DNA of 64,000 nucleotides from Bacillota bacterium (GCA_021770445.1 JAETQY010000015.1:1-64000); one strand, 5' to 3'. Counted from the stretch's first letter, positions 8,230 through 16,496 are shown. The notes: generated from the sequence alone by a model not told the origin. Numbers and translations: made by a program.

Positions 8230-9440
8230 CAGCTTTTCCCCCCTTTTGCGGCCAGGGCCAGGCAGTTTTCGCAGGTAGTCACGTCCAATTCCACACCAAA
8301 GGCCCGCATGTAGTAGGCGCACTTGGGGGAATCGGTAAATCCGCGCTGGCCGGCCAGATGTCCCCAACAGGGGGCCTCGTCCACACAGGTGTCCGGAACG
8401 AGCGTGGCCCCGCTCTCCCCCAACTGTCCGGCCATTCCGGTTGACCGGGCCAGGTCCACCACGGCGGCAGAGGTGAGAATCCAAACGGGCACCACCGCGG
8501 GCGCTTGCTTTAAGAGCCGGGCCGCACGGCATATCTGGTCATAGGTGTAGTGGGGGCAGCCCAGGATGACGAAGTCCGCCTGCTCGTACTTTTGAGGCAT
8601 CAGGAGAGCCCGCTGTGCCTCCAAATCCTCTCGAGTGATGGTGACAGTGCGCTCGGGCTGGCGGCCTCCAAAGGCCCGCTCCAGGTTGGGGGCGTCCGGG
8701 GTGACGCCGACCATATGGAAAAGGTCCACCATTCCCGCCACATTGAGCTGGGCGCCCAGGGCAATCAGGGCCTCCGTGGTGACGTCCGAGGGCTTAATCC
8801 CTGCAAAGACGGGCACCCCCGGGCCGATGCGCTTTGCATTCATGCCCAGCAGGGCAAAGTCGAACTCCCCCTGAAGAGGGGTGTCCACCTGCACCAGAAC
8901 TGTTCCCCGCCGGTTTTCGTCCAAGAGCATCCCATACTCCGGGACAAACCCGGTAATGGCTGCGCACAGGGCGCTGGCTGAGCTCTCCCGGTTGGTCCGG
9001 GCCCCGAGGACAGAATTGGCATAAACAGTCACACTGGTCTCGGAAAAGGACACCGTCTCGCCGTAGCGGGGGATATTTCCGAACAGATAGGGGGTGCAGC
9101 TGTAGGTGAGGATAGCCCCCAAGTCCTGATAGACCTGGTGGGTCTCCCGCATCAAAGCGGAGCTTTTTTCGTCAACACGGCCCATCTGCTGGAAGTACTT
9201 AAGGCAGTAGCCGGGGTTTACAGTGGGCGGAACGGCGCACTGTGCTCCGGCGTCCCGCAGCTTTCTGGCAAACCATGTGTCGGCCTCCTGGGCGCTCAGC
9301 GCCACATGGGCCCGCGTAATGGGGACCATCCTTTGGGCCCGAAAGCCCTCGCCGATGGTCTTTTGGACGCGCATAGCCAGGGCCTTCCCCTTGCCATACC
9401 GTCCGTCAAGCATCTCCTGCTGATACTGTGTAAGCGTCAA
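8229..9440 (-). CDS. Aconitase X catalytic (large) subunit
   Basis: 403 aa. The start is a TTG at 9440 with AGGAGG 7 nt upstream. It belongs to the AcnX family of iron-sulphur dehydratases. Cys residues in YSCTPYLFGN (near 114), PDTCVDEAPCWGHL (near 357) and DVTTCENCLAL (near 393) are candidate cluster ligands or active-site residues. The N-terminal motifs LTQYQQEMLDGRYG and TVNPGYC are family hallmarks. It would dehydrate a hydroxylated acid together with the small subunit. It sits third in an operon after the hydroxyacyl-CoA-dehydrogenase-like and YjiH genes. Confidence 0.85.
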   Translation of the reverse strand: MTLTQYQQEMLDGRYGKGKALAMRVQKTIGEGFRAQRMVPITRAHVALSAQEADTWFARKLRDAGAQCAVPPTVNPGYCLKYFQQMGRVDEKSSALMRETHQVYQDLGAILTYSCTPYLFGNIPRYGETVSFSETSVTVYANSVLGARTNRESSASALCAAITGFVPEYGMLLDENRRGTVLVQVDTPLQGEFDFALLGMNAKRIGPGVPVFAGIKPSDVTTEALIALGAQLNVAGMVDLFHMVGVTPDAPNLERAFGGRQPERTVTITREDLEAQRALLMPQKYEQADFVILGCPHYTYDQICRAARLLKQAPAVVPVWILTSAAVVDLARSTGMAGQLGESGATLVPDTCVDEAPCWGHLAGQRGFTDSPKCAYYMRAFGVELDVTTCENCLALAAKGGKS

Positions 9441-9471
9441 GGCGCTCCCTCCTATGGATCAGGTTTGTTGG

Positions 9472-9503
9472 TGGCCGGGCAGCGGCGTACCGCTGCCCGG
9501 CCA
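9472..9503 (-). other. Intercistronic hairpin in the AcnX operon
   Basis: A perfect 14-bp stem (TGGCCGGGCAGCGG / CCGCTGCCCGGCCA) with a CGTA loop, between the YjiH and AcnX genes. Neither strand has a T-tract after it, so it is more likely an mRNA-stability or processing hairpin than a terminator. Confidence 0.6.
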
Positions 9504-9523
9504 GAGGAGAGGGGAAGAGAAAA

Positions 9524-10857
9524 TCAGAAAATGATGTGGGTCACAATGGCCACCAGGGGCATGGCGATCAGTGTGCGCAGGAAGAAAATGATGACCAGCT
9601 TTCCAACGTTGAGGGGGATATCCGACTCCATAATGGAGACGGCACTGTTGGAAAACATAATGATCTGAAGGGCAGTGACAGTGACGACAAAGAAGGCCGC
9701 AGCGGGGGCTACGCCCAGCCCGGAGATAAACGCGGAGGGCAGCGCCACTTCCGCCAGGCCAAGGATAAAGGAGGGGGCAATCTCGGCCGCATTGGGAATC
9801 CCAAGCAGGTTCAGGATGGGCACGAAGGGGATGCCAAGATAGGAAGAATGGAGGTGTTCTTTACCACCACCATGGCCAAGACGTAGATGCACATAATATA
9901 GGCGCTGATTTTCTGCGCAAAGACGAACACATCAACAATGGTCTTTTTGAAGGTCTCCGCAATGTTTACCGAGTTGCCCGTCTCCACCGCCTTCACAAAG
10001 GCGTTCTTGAACAGTTGGCTGTTATATTTGACCTTCTCCTCGGCAGGGCGGGGAGAGCCGTCATACATCAAATCGGGCAGACCTCTCAGGGGCGGGATGC
10101 GCACCATAATGGCGGCCATGACAAAGGAGAGGATAAAGCTCCAGAGGACCACATCCCCGTAATGGTCCAGGATACCGGCGGACTCCACCAGCACCGCGAA
10201 AAAGCCCAGGCTGATAAAGCTGAAATTGGTGGAGATGGATGCTGCCTCTCGGGTGGTATACATCTTGTCCTTATACAGCCGGTTGGTGAGGAAGATGCCC
10301 AGCGTGGGGTTGGCCACAAAGGAGGTCACCGCGTCAATGGAGGCGTACCCAGGCACCTTGAATACGGGGCGCATCAGCGGCTCGATCAGCGCGCCGATCA
10401 GTTCCAGAAGGCCGAAGTCGGTGACAAAGACCACAAAGAGGCCTGCAATAATAATGGTGACGATAACGGTTTTACTCACAGCCAGGCCGTCTCCGCCCAC
10501 AGCGGCGTCCAGAATGGGGGCGGGCCCCACCTGGAACACGACCATCGAGGCAAAGATAAGGCCCAGAACATACAGGACAATAGAATAATTTTTTACGGAG
10601 CCATACATTCTGGTCAGCAGCGGGAACCGGTCTGTCACCTTAGCCACAATGCAGCCGATGACCAGCAGTGCCACGAAGACCAGAACGATATAGGAGAGGT
10701 AGGGCTTCAGCCAGGCCTTGATCAGATTGACAGACTGGACCAGCCAGGTGGACCGGCCGCTTGCGGTGGGTGCCAGAGGGACAAAAAAGTACAGGATGCC
10801 GACGATGGAGAAAATCAGGAATTTCGCCGGGTTATGGGATATGTGTTTCTGCGTCAT
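9524..10857 (-). CDS. YjiH/nucleoside-recognition (Gate) domain membrane protein, apparent frameshift
   Basis: Multi-pass membrane protein of about 444 aa if the frames are joined. The 5' frame (10857 to about 9841) starts after GAAGGAGG and encodes about 8 hydrophobic helices, including TDFGLLELIGALIEPLMRP and IDAVTSFVANPTLGIFLTN, which are Gate-domain patterns. The last ~105 codons (YLGIPFVPILNLLGIPNAAE onward) are in another frame. Joining needs one base near 9840-9843: ATT CTT CC then TAT CTT GGC. This is a single-base deletion or a sequencing error. It presumably transports the substrate or product of the AcnX pathway; no member of this branch has a firm substrate that I can name. Confidence 0.75.
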
Positions 10858-10877
10858 GGTGGTACCTCCTTCTACAA

Positions 10878-11783
10878 TTACACTTCTTTCTTCGTTTTCC
10901 CGACGGTCAGATTTCCTCCCTCTCTGTCATAACCGTCGTAAAAACCACTGCCGGACTTCATGCCCAGCCTGCCAGACCGGACAAATTCCTCCAGCTTTTC
11001 AGGTGGGCGGTCGCTCTCGTCTCCGCTGGCATTGAAATAGGAGTATTCGATATTCAGAACCGTATCCAGACCGATCAGGTCCATCAGCTTGAAGGGCCCG
11101 ATATCGGTGTGCCACTCTGTCATCCAGCCCCGGTCAAATTCCGACGGGGAGATATAGCCCGCCGCCCACAGCTTTAGGCATTCCTTCTTAACGGCGCGCC
11201 ATACCCGGTTGATGGAGTACCCCTTGATCTCCTGCTCGGTGATCACAGGCTGGAACCCCAGGTCGTTGTAGTGGGCGACAGCGGCCCGCTTCGTCTCCTC
11301 GGAGGTGTCCCGGTTCCACATCATCTCCACGTGGCTGTTGCGGACCGGGTCGTCATGGTCCACCTGGAAGGTGAGCCTTCTCCGCTCCAGGGGCAGGTCC
11401 TGGCAGATCTCGCTCATCAGCAGGGAGGATGTGTTGGAGCTGAACAGGACGTCCGCTTGACAAATTTCATGGAGCTGACGGAACAGCTCCTGCTTTTTTT
11501 CCAAAATTTCAGGGACGTTTTCAATCACCATGCAGGCATCCTTACAGGCCTCCTCCAGGCTGGAGGCGTAAGAGATCCGCGCCCAGGCCGCATCCGCTTC
11601 CTCCTGGGTCAGCCGGCCCTCCGCCACGTAGAACTCCAGAAAGCGGCGGACGCGGGCACGGCACTTTTCCCGGGAGGCCTCGTTCCTGCTAAATGCGGTT
11701 ACTTCTTTCCCGTAGACCGCATTCCGGAACGCGATCATACTCCCCTGGGTCCCTACGCCAATTACTGCAATTTTCGAGCCCAT
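10878..11783 (-). CDS. 3-hydroxyacyl-CoA dehydrogenase family protein
   Basis: 301 aa, NAD-dependent. The Rossmann domain starts at once (IAVIGVGTQGSMIA), with VIENVPEILEKKQELF near residue 87 and SSNTSSLLMSEI near 115, all family motifs. The region that is usually HFFNPP in acyl-CoA members reads FQVDHDDPVRNSHVEMM, so it may act on a free hydroxyacid rather than a CoA thioester. The C-terminal domain ends in GRLGMKSGSGFYDGY, also typical. ATG is preceded by AAAGGAG. It is the first gene of the sigma-54-type operon with YjiH and AcnX. Inference: it oxidises a hydroxyl group before or after AcnX dehydration. Confidence 0.8.
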   Translation of the reverse strand: MGSKIAVIGVGTQGSMIAFRNAVYGKEVTAFSRNEASREKCRARVRRFLEFYVAEGRLTQEEADAAWARISYASSLEEACKDACMVIENVPEILEKKQELFRQLHEICQADVLFSSNTSSLLMSEICQDLPLERRRLTFQVDHDDPVRNSHVEMMWNRDTSEETKRAAVAHYNDLGFQPVITEQEIKGYSINRVWRAVKKECLKLWAAGYISPSEFDRGWMTEWHTDIGPFKLMDLIGLDTVLNIEYSYFNASGDESDRPPEKLEEFVRSGRLGMKSGSGFYDGYDREGGNLTVGKTKKEV

Positions 11784-11838
11784 ACTGCTTCTCCTTTACG
11801 ATTGTTTCCTTTGGGGTTTCGCTCAATAAACTGTATAA

Positions 11839-11853
11839 GCAAGCGCTGTGCCA
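11839..11853 (-). promoter_or_regulatory. Sigma-54 (-24/-12) promoter
   Basis: On the minus strand the sequence is TGGCACAGCGCTTGC, nearly identical to the sigma-54 consensus TGGCAC-N5-TTGCW with the GG and GC dinucleotides correctly spaced. Transcription would start about 44 nt before the ATG of the hydroxyacyl-CoA-dehydrogenase-like gene. Confidence 0.85.
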
Positions 11854-11914
11854 ACTTTCAAATCCGAGGAATTTTCTTAGTTCAGCTTAAAAATATGAAA
11901 AATCCTGGGCCTTT

Positions 11915-11980
11915 TTCAAAAAAAGCAAAAAGGGAGCGCAATATTTTCTTTCTATAGAAAGAAAATATTGCGCTCCCTTT
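11915..11980 (-). terminator. Long perfect inverted repeat, terminator of the sigma-54 activator gene
   Basis: A 24-bp perfect stem (AAAGGGAGCGCAATATTTTC / its complement) around a TATA loop spans 11929-11980. On the minus strand it is followed by TTTTTGCTTTTTTT, giving a strong terminator 10 nt after the activator's stop codon and isolating the sigma-54 operon downstream. Confidence 0.85.
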
Positions 11981-11989
11981 CCTTTCACT

Positions 11990-13435
11990 CTACGGGTCGG
12001 AAAGGTTTAGCCGCTTGATCCGCTGTGCCAGATTTTGCCGCTGTATGCCAAGCTCCTTTGCAGCTTGTGTCAAATTGCCTCCACAGTGCTCCAGGGCCGC
12101 AACGATCATACTCCGCTGGAGCTGGCGAACCGCGTCTGGGAGACTGGTAGAGAGAGGCGGGATCGCCGTGACCTTTTCCTCTGTCAGCTCTGATTCCGGC
12201 ATATAAGACAGGTATTCCTTCATGGTAAGCTCGCGCTCCAATTCCGGAACTCTCAGCATAACATTTCGGATGACATGTTCCAGCTCCCGCGTATTCCCGG
12301 GCCACTTGTTCTGGACAAGCCTCCGTTTCAGGTCTGCTGTTACGGTAGAAATATTCTTGTGAAATTCTTCATTGTAGCGCTGGATAAACATCTCCGTCAG
12401 GTCCAGGATATCCTCGGGCCGCTCCCGGAGGGGCGGAATGGTCAGAATGAAGTCGGATATCCGATAAAACAGGTCCGGACGCAGTCGTTTTTCTCCCAAC
12501 AGTGTCTGTACACTCTCATTGGTGGCACAGATCAGGCGGCAGCGGAAGGGCTCCTCCTTTAGGCTGCCCACAGGCCGCACACATTTTTCTTGCAGCGCCC
12601 GCAGCAGCTTGGCCTGCATGGCGACGCTCATGGAGTTGATCTCATCCAAAAATAGGGTCCCATCTCCCGCCGCGACCAAAAGACCCTGGCGGTCCACAGC
12701 GCCGGTGAACGCGCCCCGCACGCTGCCAAACAGCGTGCTTTCCAGCAGGGCCTCGGGGATAGCTGCACAGTTGATGGGGATAAAGGTCTTTTTCTCCTGA
12801 CCGAAATTGTGGATACTTTGGGCTAAAACCTCCTTCCCCGTCCCCGTTTCACCGCAGATCAGGATAGAGGCACTGGTGGACGCCACCATCTGCGCCTCCT
12901 TAATCAACGCCTTGGTCTGGGGAGACTGCCCGCAGAAATGGGCGAAGGTGAAGCTGGTGCCGGGGGCGAGGTTGGATTTGGAGGCGGAGGGCTTGTTGTA
13001 GTAGTTGATATCCCGTTTTTGTTCGATGGTCTCATAGAGTAGCTCCCGCAGGATCTCCTCGTTTCGGCTGATGGTATACACCCCTAGCAGCTCGCCGTCC
13101 CGCACAACGGGATAGGTGCTGTAGTAGATATAGACCGGAATGTCATTTACATAGGCGTGTGGCCGGTAGGCGTTCAGGATCGGTTCTCTTGTGTCAGATA
13201 CCTGCTGATGCTCAGAAATCTCCCGATTGGAATGGGTATACGCCTCCCAGGATATCATCCCCATAACATCCTTAGCCTTCATCTGTTCCATGCGCTCCTT
13301 TGCAGGATTGAACACGGTGATCCGGCAGTCATGATCCGTTAAGATCACGCCCTCGCTGACATGGGTGATGATGGATTCCAAACAGTAGAGCCTGTCCTCC
13401 AGCTGTTTTACATAGCGCTTCTCTGCTTCCGTCAT
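11990..13435 (-). CDS. Sigma-54-dependent transcriptional activator (PAS-AAA+-Fis HTH)
   Basis: 481 aa enhancer-binding protein. ATG at 13435 is preferred to GTG at 13444 because CGGAG sits 8 nt before it. A PAS-like sensor covers roughly residues 15-130 (LESIITHVSEGVILTDHDCR). The AAA+ domain has Walker A GETGTGKE, the sigma-54-contacting GAFTGA loop and Walker B GTLFLDEI. A Fis-type HTH ends the protein (GGNLTQAAKELGIQRQNL). The layout is RocR-like. The nearest target is the sigma-54 promoter about 140 bp beyond its stop codon, serving the AcnX operon. The inducer, sensed by PAS, is probably that pathway's substrate or an intermediate. Confidence 0.9.
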   Translation of the reverse strand: MTEAEKRYVKQLEDRLYCLESIITHVSEGVILTDHDCRITVFNPAKERMEQMKAKDVMGMISWEAYTHSNREISEHQQVSDTREPILNAYRPHAYVNDIPVYIYYSTYPVVRDGELLGVYTISRNEEILRELLYETIEQKRDINYYNKPSASKSNLAPGTSFTFAHFCGQSPQTKALIKEAQMVASTSASILICGETGTGKEVLAQSIHNFGQEKKTFIPINCAAIPEALLESTLFGSVRGAFTGAVDRQGLLVAAGDGTLFLDEINSMSVAMQAKLLRALQEKCVRPVGSLKEEPFRCRLICATNESVQTLLGEKRLRPDLFYRISDFILTIPPLRERPEDILDLTEMFIQRYNEEFHKNISTVTADLKRRLVQNKWPGNTRELEHVIRNVMLRVPELERELTMKEYLSYMPESELTEEKVTAIPPLSTSLPDAVRQLQRSMIVAALEHCGGNLTQAAKELGIQRQNLAQRIKRLNLSDP

Positions 13436-13519
13436 AGTCAGCACTCCGTTCCAGGTTTATGATAGGCAATCATACCCTATTTCTATGTGAAATGCAACGA
13501 AGGAAAATCTCTTTTCCAT

Positions 13520-13548
13520 TTGACGTAAGAAATAAAACATGTTATGCT
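13520..13548 (+). promoter_or_regulatory. Sigma-A promoter of the LacI regulator
   Basis: TTGACG, 17-bp spacer, TATGCT, 30 bp before the ATG at 13579. Confidence 0.7.
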
Positions 13549-13578
13549 TTAAATACCATGTAACAGAGGTGAGCAGTT

Positions 13579-14586
13579 ATGGCTGCGACATTAAAAGATG
13601 TTGCGGAACAGGCCGGCGTCAGCATTGCAACGGTGTCCCGGGTACTCAACGATCCGGAAAAGGTTGCAGAGCAGTCGCGCCGCAAGGTGCTGGATGCTGT
13701 GGAGGCATTGGGGTACTCCTCCAACCTTTTGGCGAAAAGCTTGCGTCAGGACGGTCTGAATGCAGTTTACGTCCTTTTGCCCAGCTTGAGCGATCCTTTT
13801 TTTGCGCAGATGCACCAGGGCATTTCTGATGTGTTGGCCTCCTATGACTATTTTATGCTGTCCGTCACAACAGAAGGGGACCGCAGACTGGAGAAGGAGT
13901 GCCTGACCAAGGCCAAAGCCATGGGGCCCTCCGGTGTTTTGATCTATACCCCCAATGATCCGGTGCCCGAGGAGTGGAATTCTTTCAGCTCTAGCTTTCC
14001 AATCCTGTTTCTCTCTGGGAATGCAGTGGAGGGGAAAAGCCGTATGACAAGTCTGCTGTTAGACCGCAGAAAAGCGGGAAGGCAGGCGGTAGATACTTTA
14101 GTTGAGACGGGCAGGAGGAATTTCCTCTACCTGTGCGATAATAACAATGGCGTAGACGGCGAGTTTTGGAAGGGGATCCAGGAGGCGGGCCAAGCACGGG
14201 GCTGCACCTGTCAGCTACAGCGGGCAGGGCGTTCAGCGGGAGACGCAGGGAAAGAATTGGAGAAATTCTGGGAACAGACGGACTCCCTGCCGGACAGTAT
14301 TTTGACCCAAAACAGCGCCCAGGCGGCGGGTGTCCTGTCGTTTCTGCAGAAGCGAGGTATCCCGGTTCCAGAGCAGATATCTGTTTTAAGCTTTGAAAAT
14401 ACGGAACTGACCTGTCTTCTAACCCCTCAGGTCTCCGTAATCGGGCCTGCGGGGTATCAGGTGGGAATGATGGGGGCAAAACGCCTGCTGGAGTGGATTC
14501 ATATGCCGGAAGAGGAGACAGCTTGCTGGCAGGAGGGTGTTGACCTGATATTCATTCCGAGGAGGTCTACTGATGTCAGAGGATAA
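13579..14586 (+). CDS. LacI family transcriptional regulator
   Basis: 335 aa. The N-terminal HTH (LKDVAEQAGVSIATVSRVLN) and hinge helix (NLLAKSLRQ) are canonical, so it binds a palindromic operator with a central CG. The periplasmic-binding-protein-like domain follows (VYVLLPSLSDPFFAQMHQGI; ILTQNSAQAAGVLSFLQ), where a sugar or sugar-acid ligand would bind. The next gene starts 14 bases before its stop, so the two are translationally coupled. Two sites sharing TGWAAACG lie in front of the following operon (15634-15689), the likely target. Confidence 0.9.
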   Translation: MAATLKDVAEQAGVSIATVSRVLNDPEKVAEQSRRKVLDAVEALGYSSNLLAKSLRQDGLNAVYVLLPSLSDPFFAQMHQGISDVLASYDYFMLSVTTEGDRRLEKECLTKAKAMGPSGVLIYTPNDPVPEEWNSFSSSFPILFLSGNAVEGKSRMTSLLLDRRKAGRQAVDTLVETGRRNFLYLCDNNNGVDGEFWKGIQEAGQARGCTCQLQRAGRSAGDAGKELEKFWEQTDSLPDSILTQNSAQAAGVLSFLQKRGIPVPEQISVLSFENTELTCLLTPQVSVIGPAGYQVGMMGAKRLLEWIHMPEEETACWQEGVDLIFIPRRSTDVRG

Positions 14587-15496
14587 AGTGCCAGAGATTG
14601 TGTCGCTGGGTGTGCTCAACGTAGACTTTGTTATGGAGCTGGGCAAGGACCTGATTGGAAAAAAGCGACTGGGCAAACGGATCTCCATCAGTGCCGGCGG
14701 CTATGGCGGCTGTCAGGCCATTGCGGCCGTGCGCTGTGGCGTCTCTGCGGCGGCGGTCGGCCGGGTCGGAACCGATATCTTCAGCTATCAGATTAAAAAA
14801 ACCTTACAGGAGGAGCATGTAGACTGCCAATTTCTGCGTGAGACGGAGGGCGACAACACAGGGCTGTCCGCCATCATTGCAGAAGAGGGTAAAGAGAGCG
14901 TCTCCATTGATTTTCTGGGTACAAATTTTAAAATCACGAACGAGGATATTGATCAGTGCCGCAGTGCGATCCAGCAGGCCAAATTGGTTATGATCTACAT
15001 GGGCCCTGCGGTGATAGAGGTAGCCGCTCACATGGTGGAGGTGGCTAACCAGAGCCGGACGCCGGTGCTCCTTACCCCGACGGTATTCACCGGCTTGCGG
15101 GAGGGCCTGTGGCAGAAGGTTGACTACCTGGTTATGAATCTAACCCAGGCGGCAGACCTGTGTGGCCTGCCGGAGGAAAACACGAAAACGGCCCGAATCG
15201 CTGCCGGTATGCTGTCAGGCCAGGTCAAAAAAGCAATTGTGATCCATATGGACGCCAGCGGCGTGCTGGTGGCTGAAAACGGGGTTTTGACCACGTTGGA
15301 TGTGATGCCGGAGAGCAAGGTAGTAGATTATTCGGGCGCAACCGCTTTTTTTACAGGAGTGTTTGGAGCGGAGCTGGTCAAGGGCAGCTCGGTCCAAAAA
15401 GCCGCGATTAAGGCCCACCGGGCAGCTATGTTGTGTATGGCCAAGGTGGGAACCTATGCGTCTTTCCCAACAATACAACAGCTTAAAGTGCTATGA
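14573..15496 (+). CDS. PfkB-fold protein lacking the catalytic GAGD motif (putative pseudokinase)
   Basis: 307 aa with the ribokinase/PfkB fold: VSLGVLNVDFVMELGKDL at the N-terminus and ISAGGYGGCQAIAAVRCG near residue 40, the sugar-binding glycine motif. At the C-terminus, where active members have DTTGAGDAF with the catalytic Asp base, the sequence reads VVDYSGATAFFTG: one residue is missing and no Asp occupies the base position. The DNA frame is clean, so this is not a frameshift. It is coupled to the LacI gene. Loss of the base suggests a sugar-binding or regulatory role. An intact paralogue (DTTAAGDTFTG) ends the operon downstream. Confidence 0.75.
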   Translation: MSEDKVPEIVSLGVLNVDFVMELGKDLIGKKRLGKRISISAGGYGGCQAIAAVRCGVSAAAVGRVGTDIFSYQIKKTLQEEHVDCQFLRETEGDNTGLSAIIAEEGKESVSIDFLGTNFKITNEDIDQCRSAIQQAKLVMIYMGPAVIEVAAHMVEVANQSRTPVLLTPTVFTGLREGLWQKVDYLVMNLTQAADLCGLPEENTKTARIAAGMLSGQVKKAIVIHMDASGVLVAENGVLTTLDVMPESKVVDYSGATAFFTGVFGAELVKGSSVQKAAIKAHRAAMLCMAKVGTYASFPTIQQLKVL

Positions 15497-15503
15497 GTGA
15501 AAC

Positions 15504-15545
15504 GACAACGCCTCCCCCAAGTTTCGGGGGAGGCGTTGTCATTTT
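15504..15545 (+). terminator. Terminator after the LacI/PfkB-like pair
   Basis: A 15-bp stem (GACAACGCCTCCCCC / GGGGGAGGCGTTGTC) followed by ATTTTAT. Confidence 0.8.
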
Positions 15546-15594
15546 ATACAACTTTCCCAATAAAAGATGGTGCAGAACGCCGATGGGATTTTCG

Positions 15595-15623
15595 TTGACA
15601 ACTTCACCCTAATTTGCTAATAT
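15595..15623 (+). promoter_or_regulatory. Consensus sigma-A promoter of the sugar-acid operon
   Basis: TTGACA, 17-bp spacer, TAATAT. The leader to the first gene is about 75 nt and contains LacI-type operator candidates. Confidence 0.8.
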
Positions 15624-15633
15624 TTCATCATAA

Positions 15634-15689
15634 AGATTACGTTTACAAAGACAAAAAAACTAACGAAACACCAAATGAAAACGATTTGC
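15634..15689 (+). promoter_or_regulatory. Two LacI-family/cre-like operator candidates
   Basis: Site 1 (15634-15647, read on the minus strand) is TGTAAACGTAATCT. Site 2 (15676-15689, plus strand) is TGAAAACGATTTGC. Both share TGWAAACG with a central CG, typical of LacI-family operators, and resemble CcpA cre boxes with two mismatches each. They lie between the promoter and the first gene, a repression position. Confidence 0.5.
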
Positions 15690-15703
15690 AGAGGTGAAAG
15701 ACA

Positions 15704-16474
15704 ATGAACGCATTGGAAAAATTCAGTCTGAAGGGGAAAACGGCAATTGTGACCGGCGCTACCCGGGGGCTGGGACAGGGGATCGCCATCGGTCTGGCAG
15801 AGGCCGGCGCTGATATTGTTTGTGTCGGCCGCTCTGACGACAGTGAGACCCGCAGCAAGGTGGAGAGCCTGGGCCGGCAGTATCTGAATCTGCGGCTGGA
15901 TGTGGGGGAGGAATCGGCCCCTGAGCAGATTGTGCGCAAGACGGTGGAGCACTTTGGAAAGCTGGATATCCTGGTCAACGCGGCGGGCATCACGCGCCGG
16001 GTCATGGCCATCGACATCGACCGCAAGGATTGGCAGGATGTGCTGGATGTCAACCTGACTGCCCTGTTCTTTATGTGCCAGGCCGCGGCCCGCCAGTTTA
16101 TCAAGCAGGGCGGAGGCGGCAAGATTATCAACATCGGCTCCATGACCTCCTACCAGGGCGGCATTAAGGTGATCCCCTATACGGCCAGCAAGGCGGCCGT
16201 CCGCAACATCACCATGCATATGTGCAACGAGTGGGCCGCCAAGTATAACATCCATGTCAACTGCATTGCGCCCGGCTACATGATTACCAATATGACGGCC
16301 CCTATGCGCTCTGAGCCGTCCCGGATGGCGGAGACCAACACTCGTATCCCCATGGAGCGCTGGGGTACCCCGGAGGACCTGGCCGGAGCGGCCATTTTCC
16401 TGGCCTCCGATGCATCCGACTACGTAAATGGCTTTACCATCGCAGTGGATGGAGGATTCCTGGCCAAATCTTAA
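15704..16474 (+). CDS. KduD-like short-chain dehydrogenase
   Basis: 256 aa SDR. The nucleotide site is VTGATRGLGQGIA (about residues 17-29), then the structural LVNAAGI, Ser in NIGSMTSYQGG, and the catalytic YTASK near residue 159. The run SMTSYQGGIKVIPYTASK matches 2-dehydro-3-deoxy-D-gluconate 5-dehydrogenase (KduD) and gluconate 5-dehydrogenase-like enzymes. It probably oxidises or reduces a keto-deoxy sugar acid with NAD(H). First gene of the operon. Assigning it to KduD itself is less sure than the subfamily. Confidence 0.8.
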   Translation: MNALEKFSLKGKTAIVTGATRGLGQGIAIGLAEAGADIVCVGRSDDSETRSKVESLGRQYLNLRLDVGEESAPEQIVRKTVEHFGKLDILVNAAGITRRVMAIDIDRKDWQDVLDVNLTALFFMCQAAARQFIKQGGGGKIINIGSMTSYQGGIKVIPYTASKAAVRNITMHMCNEWAAKYNIHVNCIAPGYMITNMTAPMRSEPSRMAETNTRIPMERWGTPEDLAGAAIFLASDASDYVNGFTIAVDGGFLAKS

Positions 16475-16496
16475 GGCCACAAGGAGGTTTTTGCAG

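Noticed and set aside
8230..8532. N-terminal extension of the AcnX small-subunit frame
   Set aside because: It overlaps the large-subunit coding region, and the ATG at 8229 gives a family-sized protein coupled to the upstream stop codon.
9472..9503. Terminator inside the AcnX operon
   Set aside because: Strong stem but no T-tract on either strand, so it was listed only as an intercistronic hairpin.
15634..15689. True CcpA cre sites
   Set aside because: Each candidate has two mismatches to the cre consensus; a LacI-family operator for the adjacent regulator is the simpler reading.
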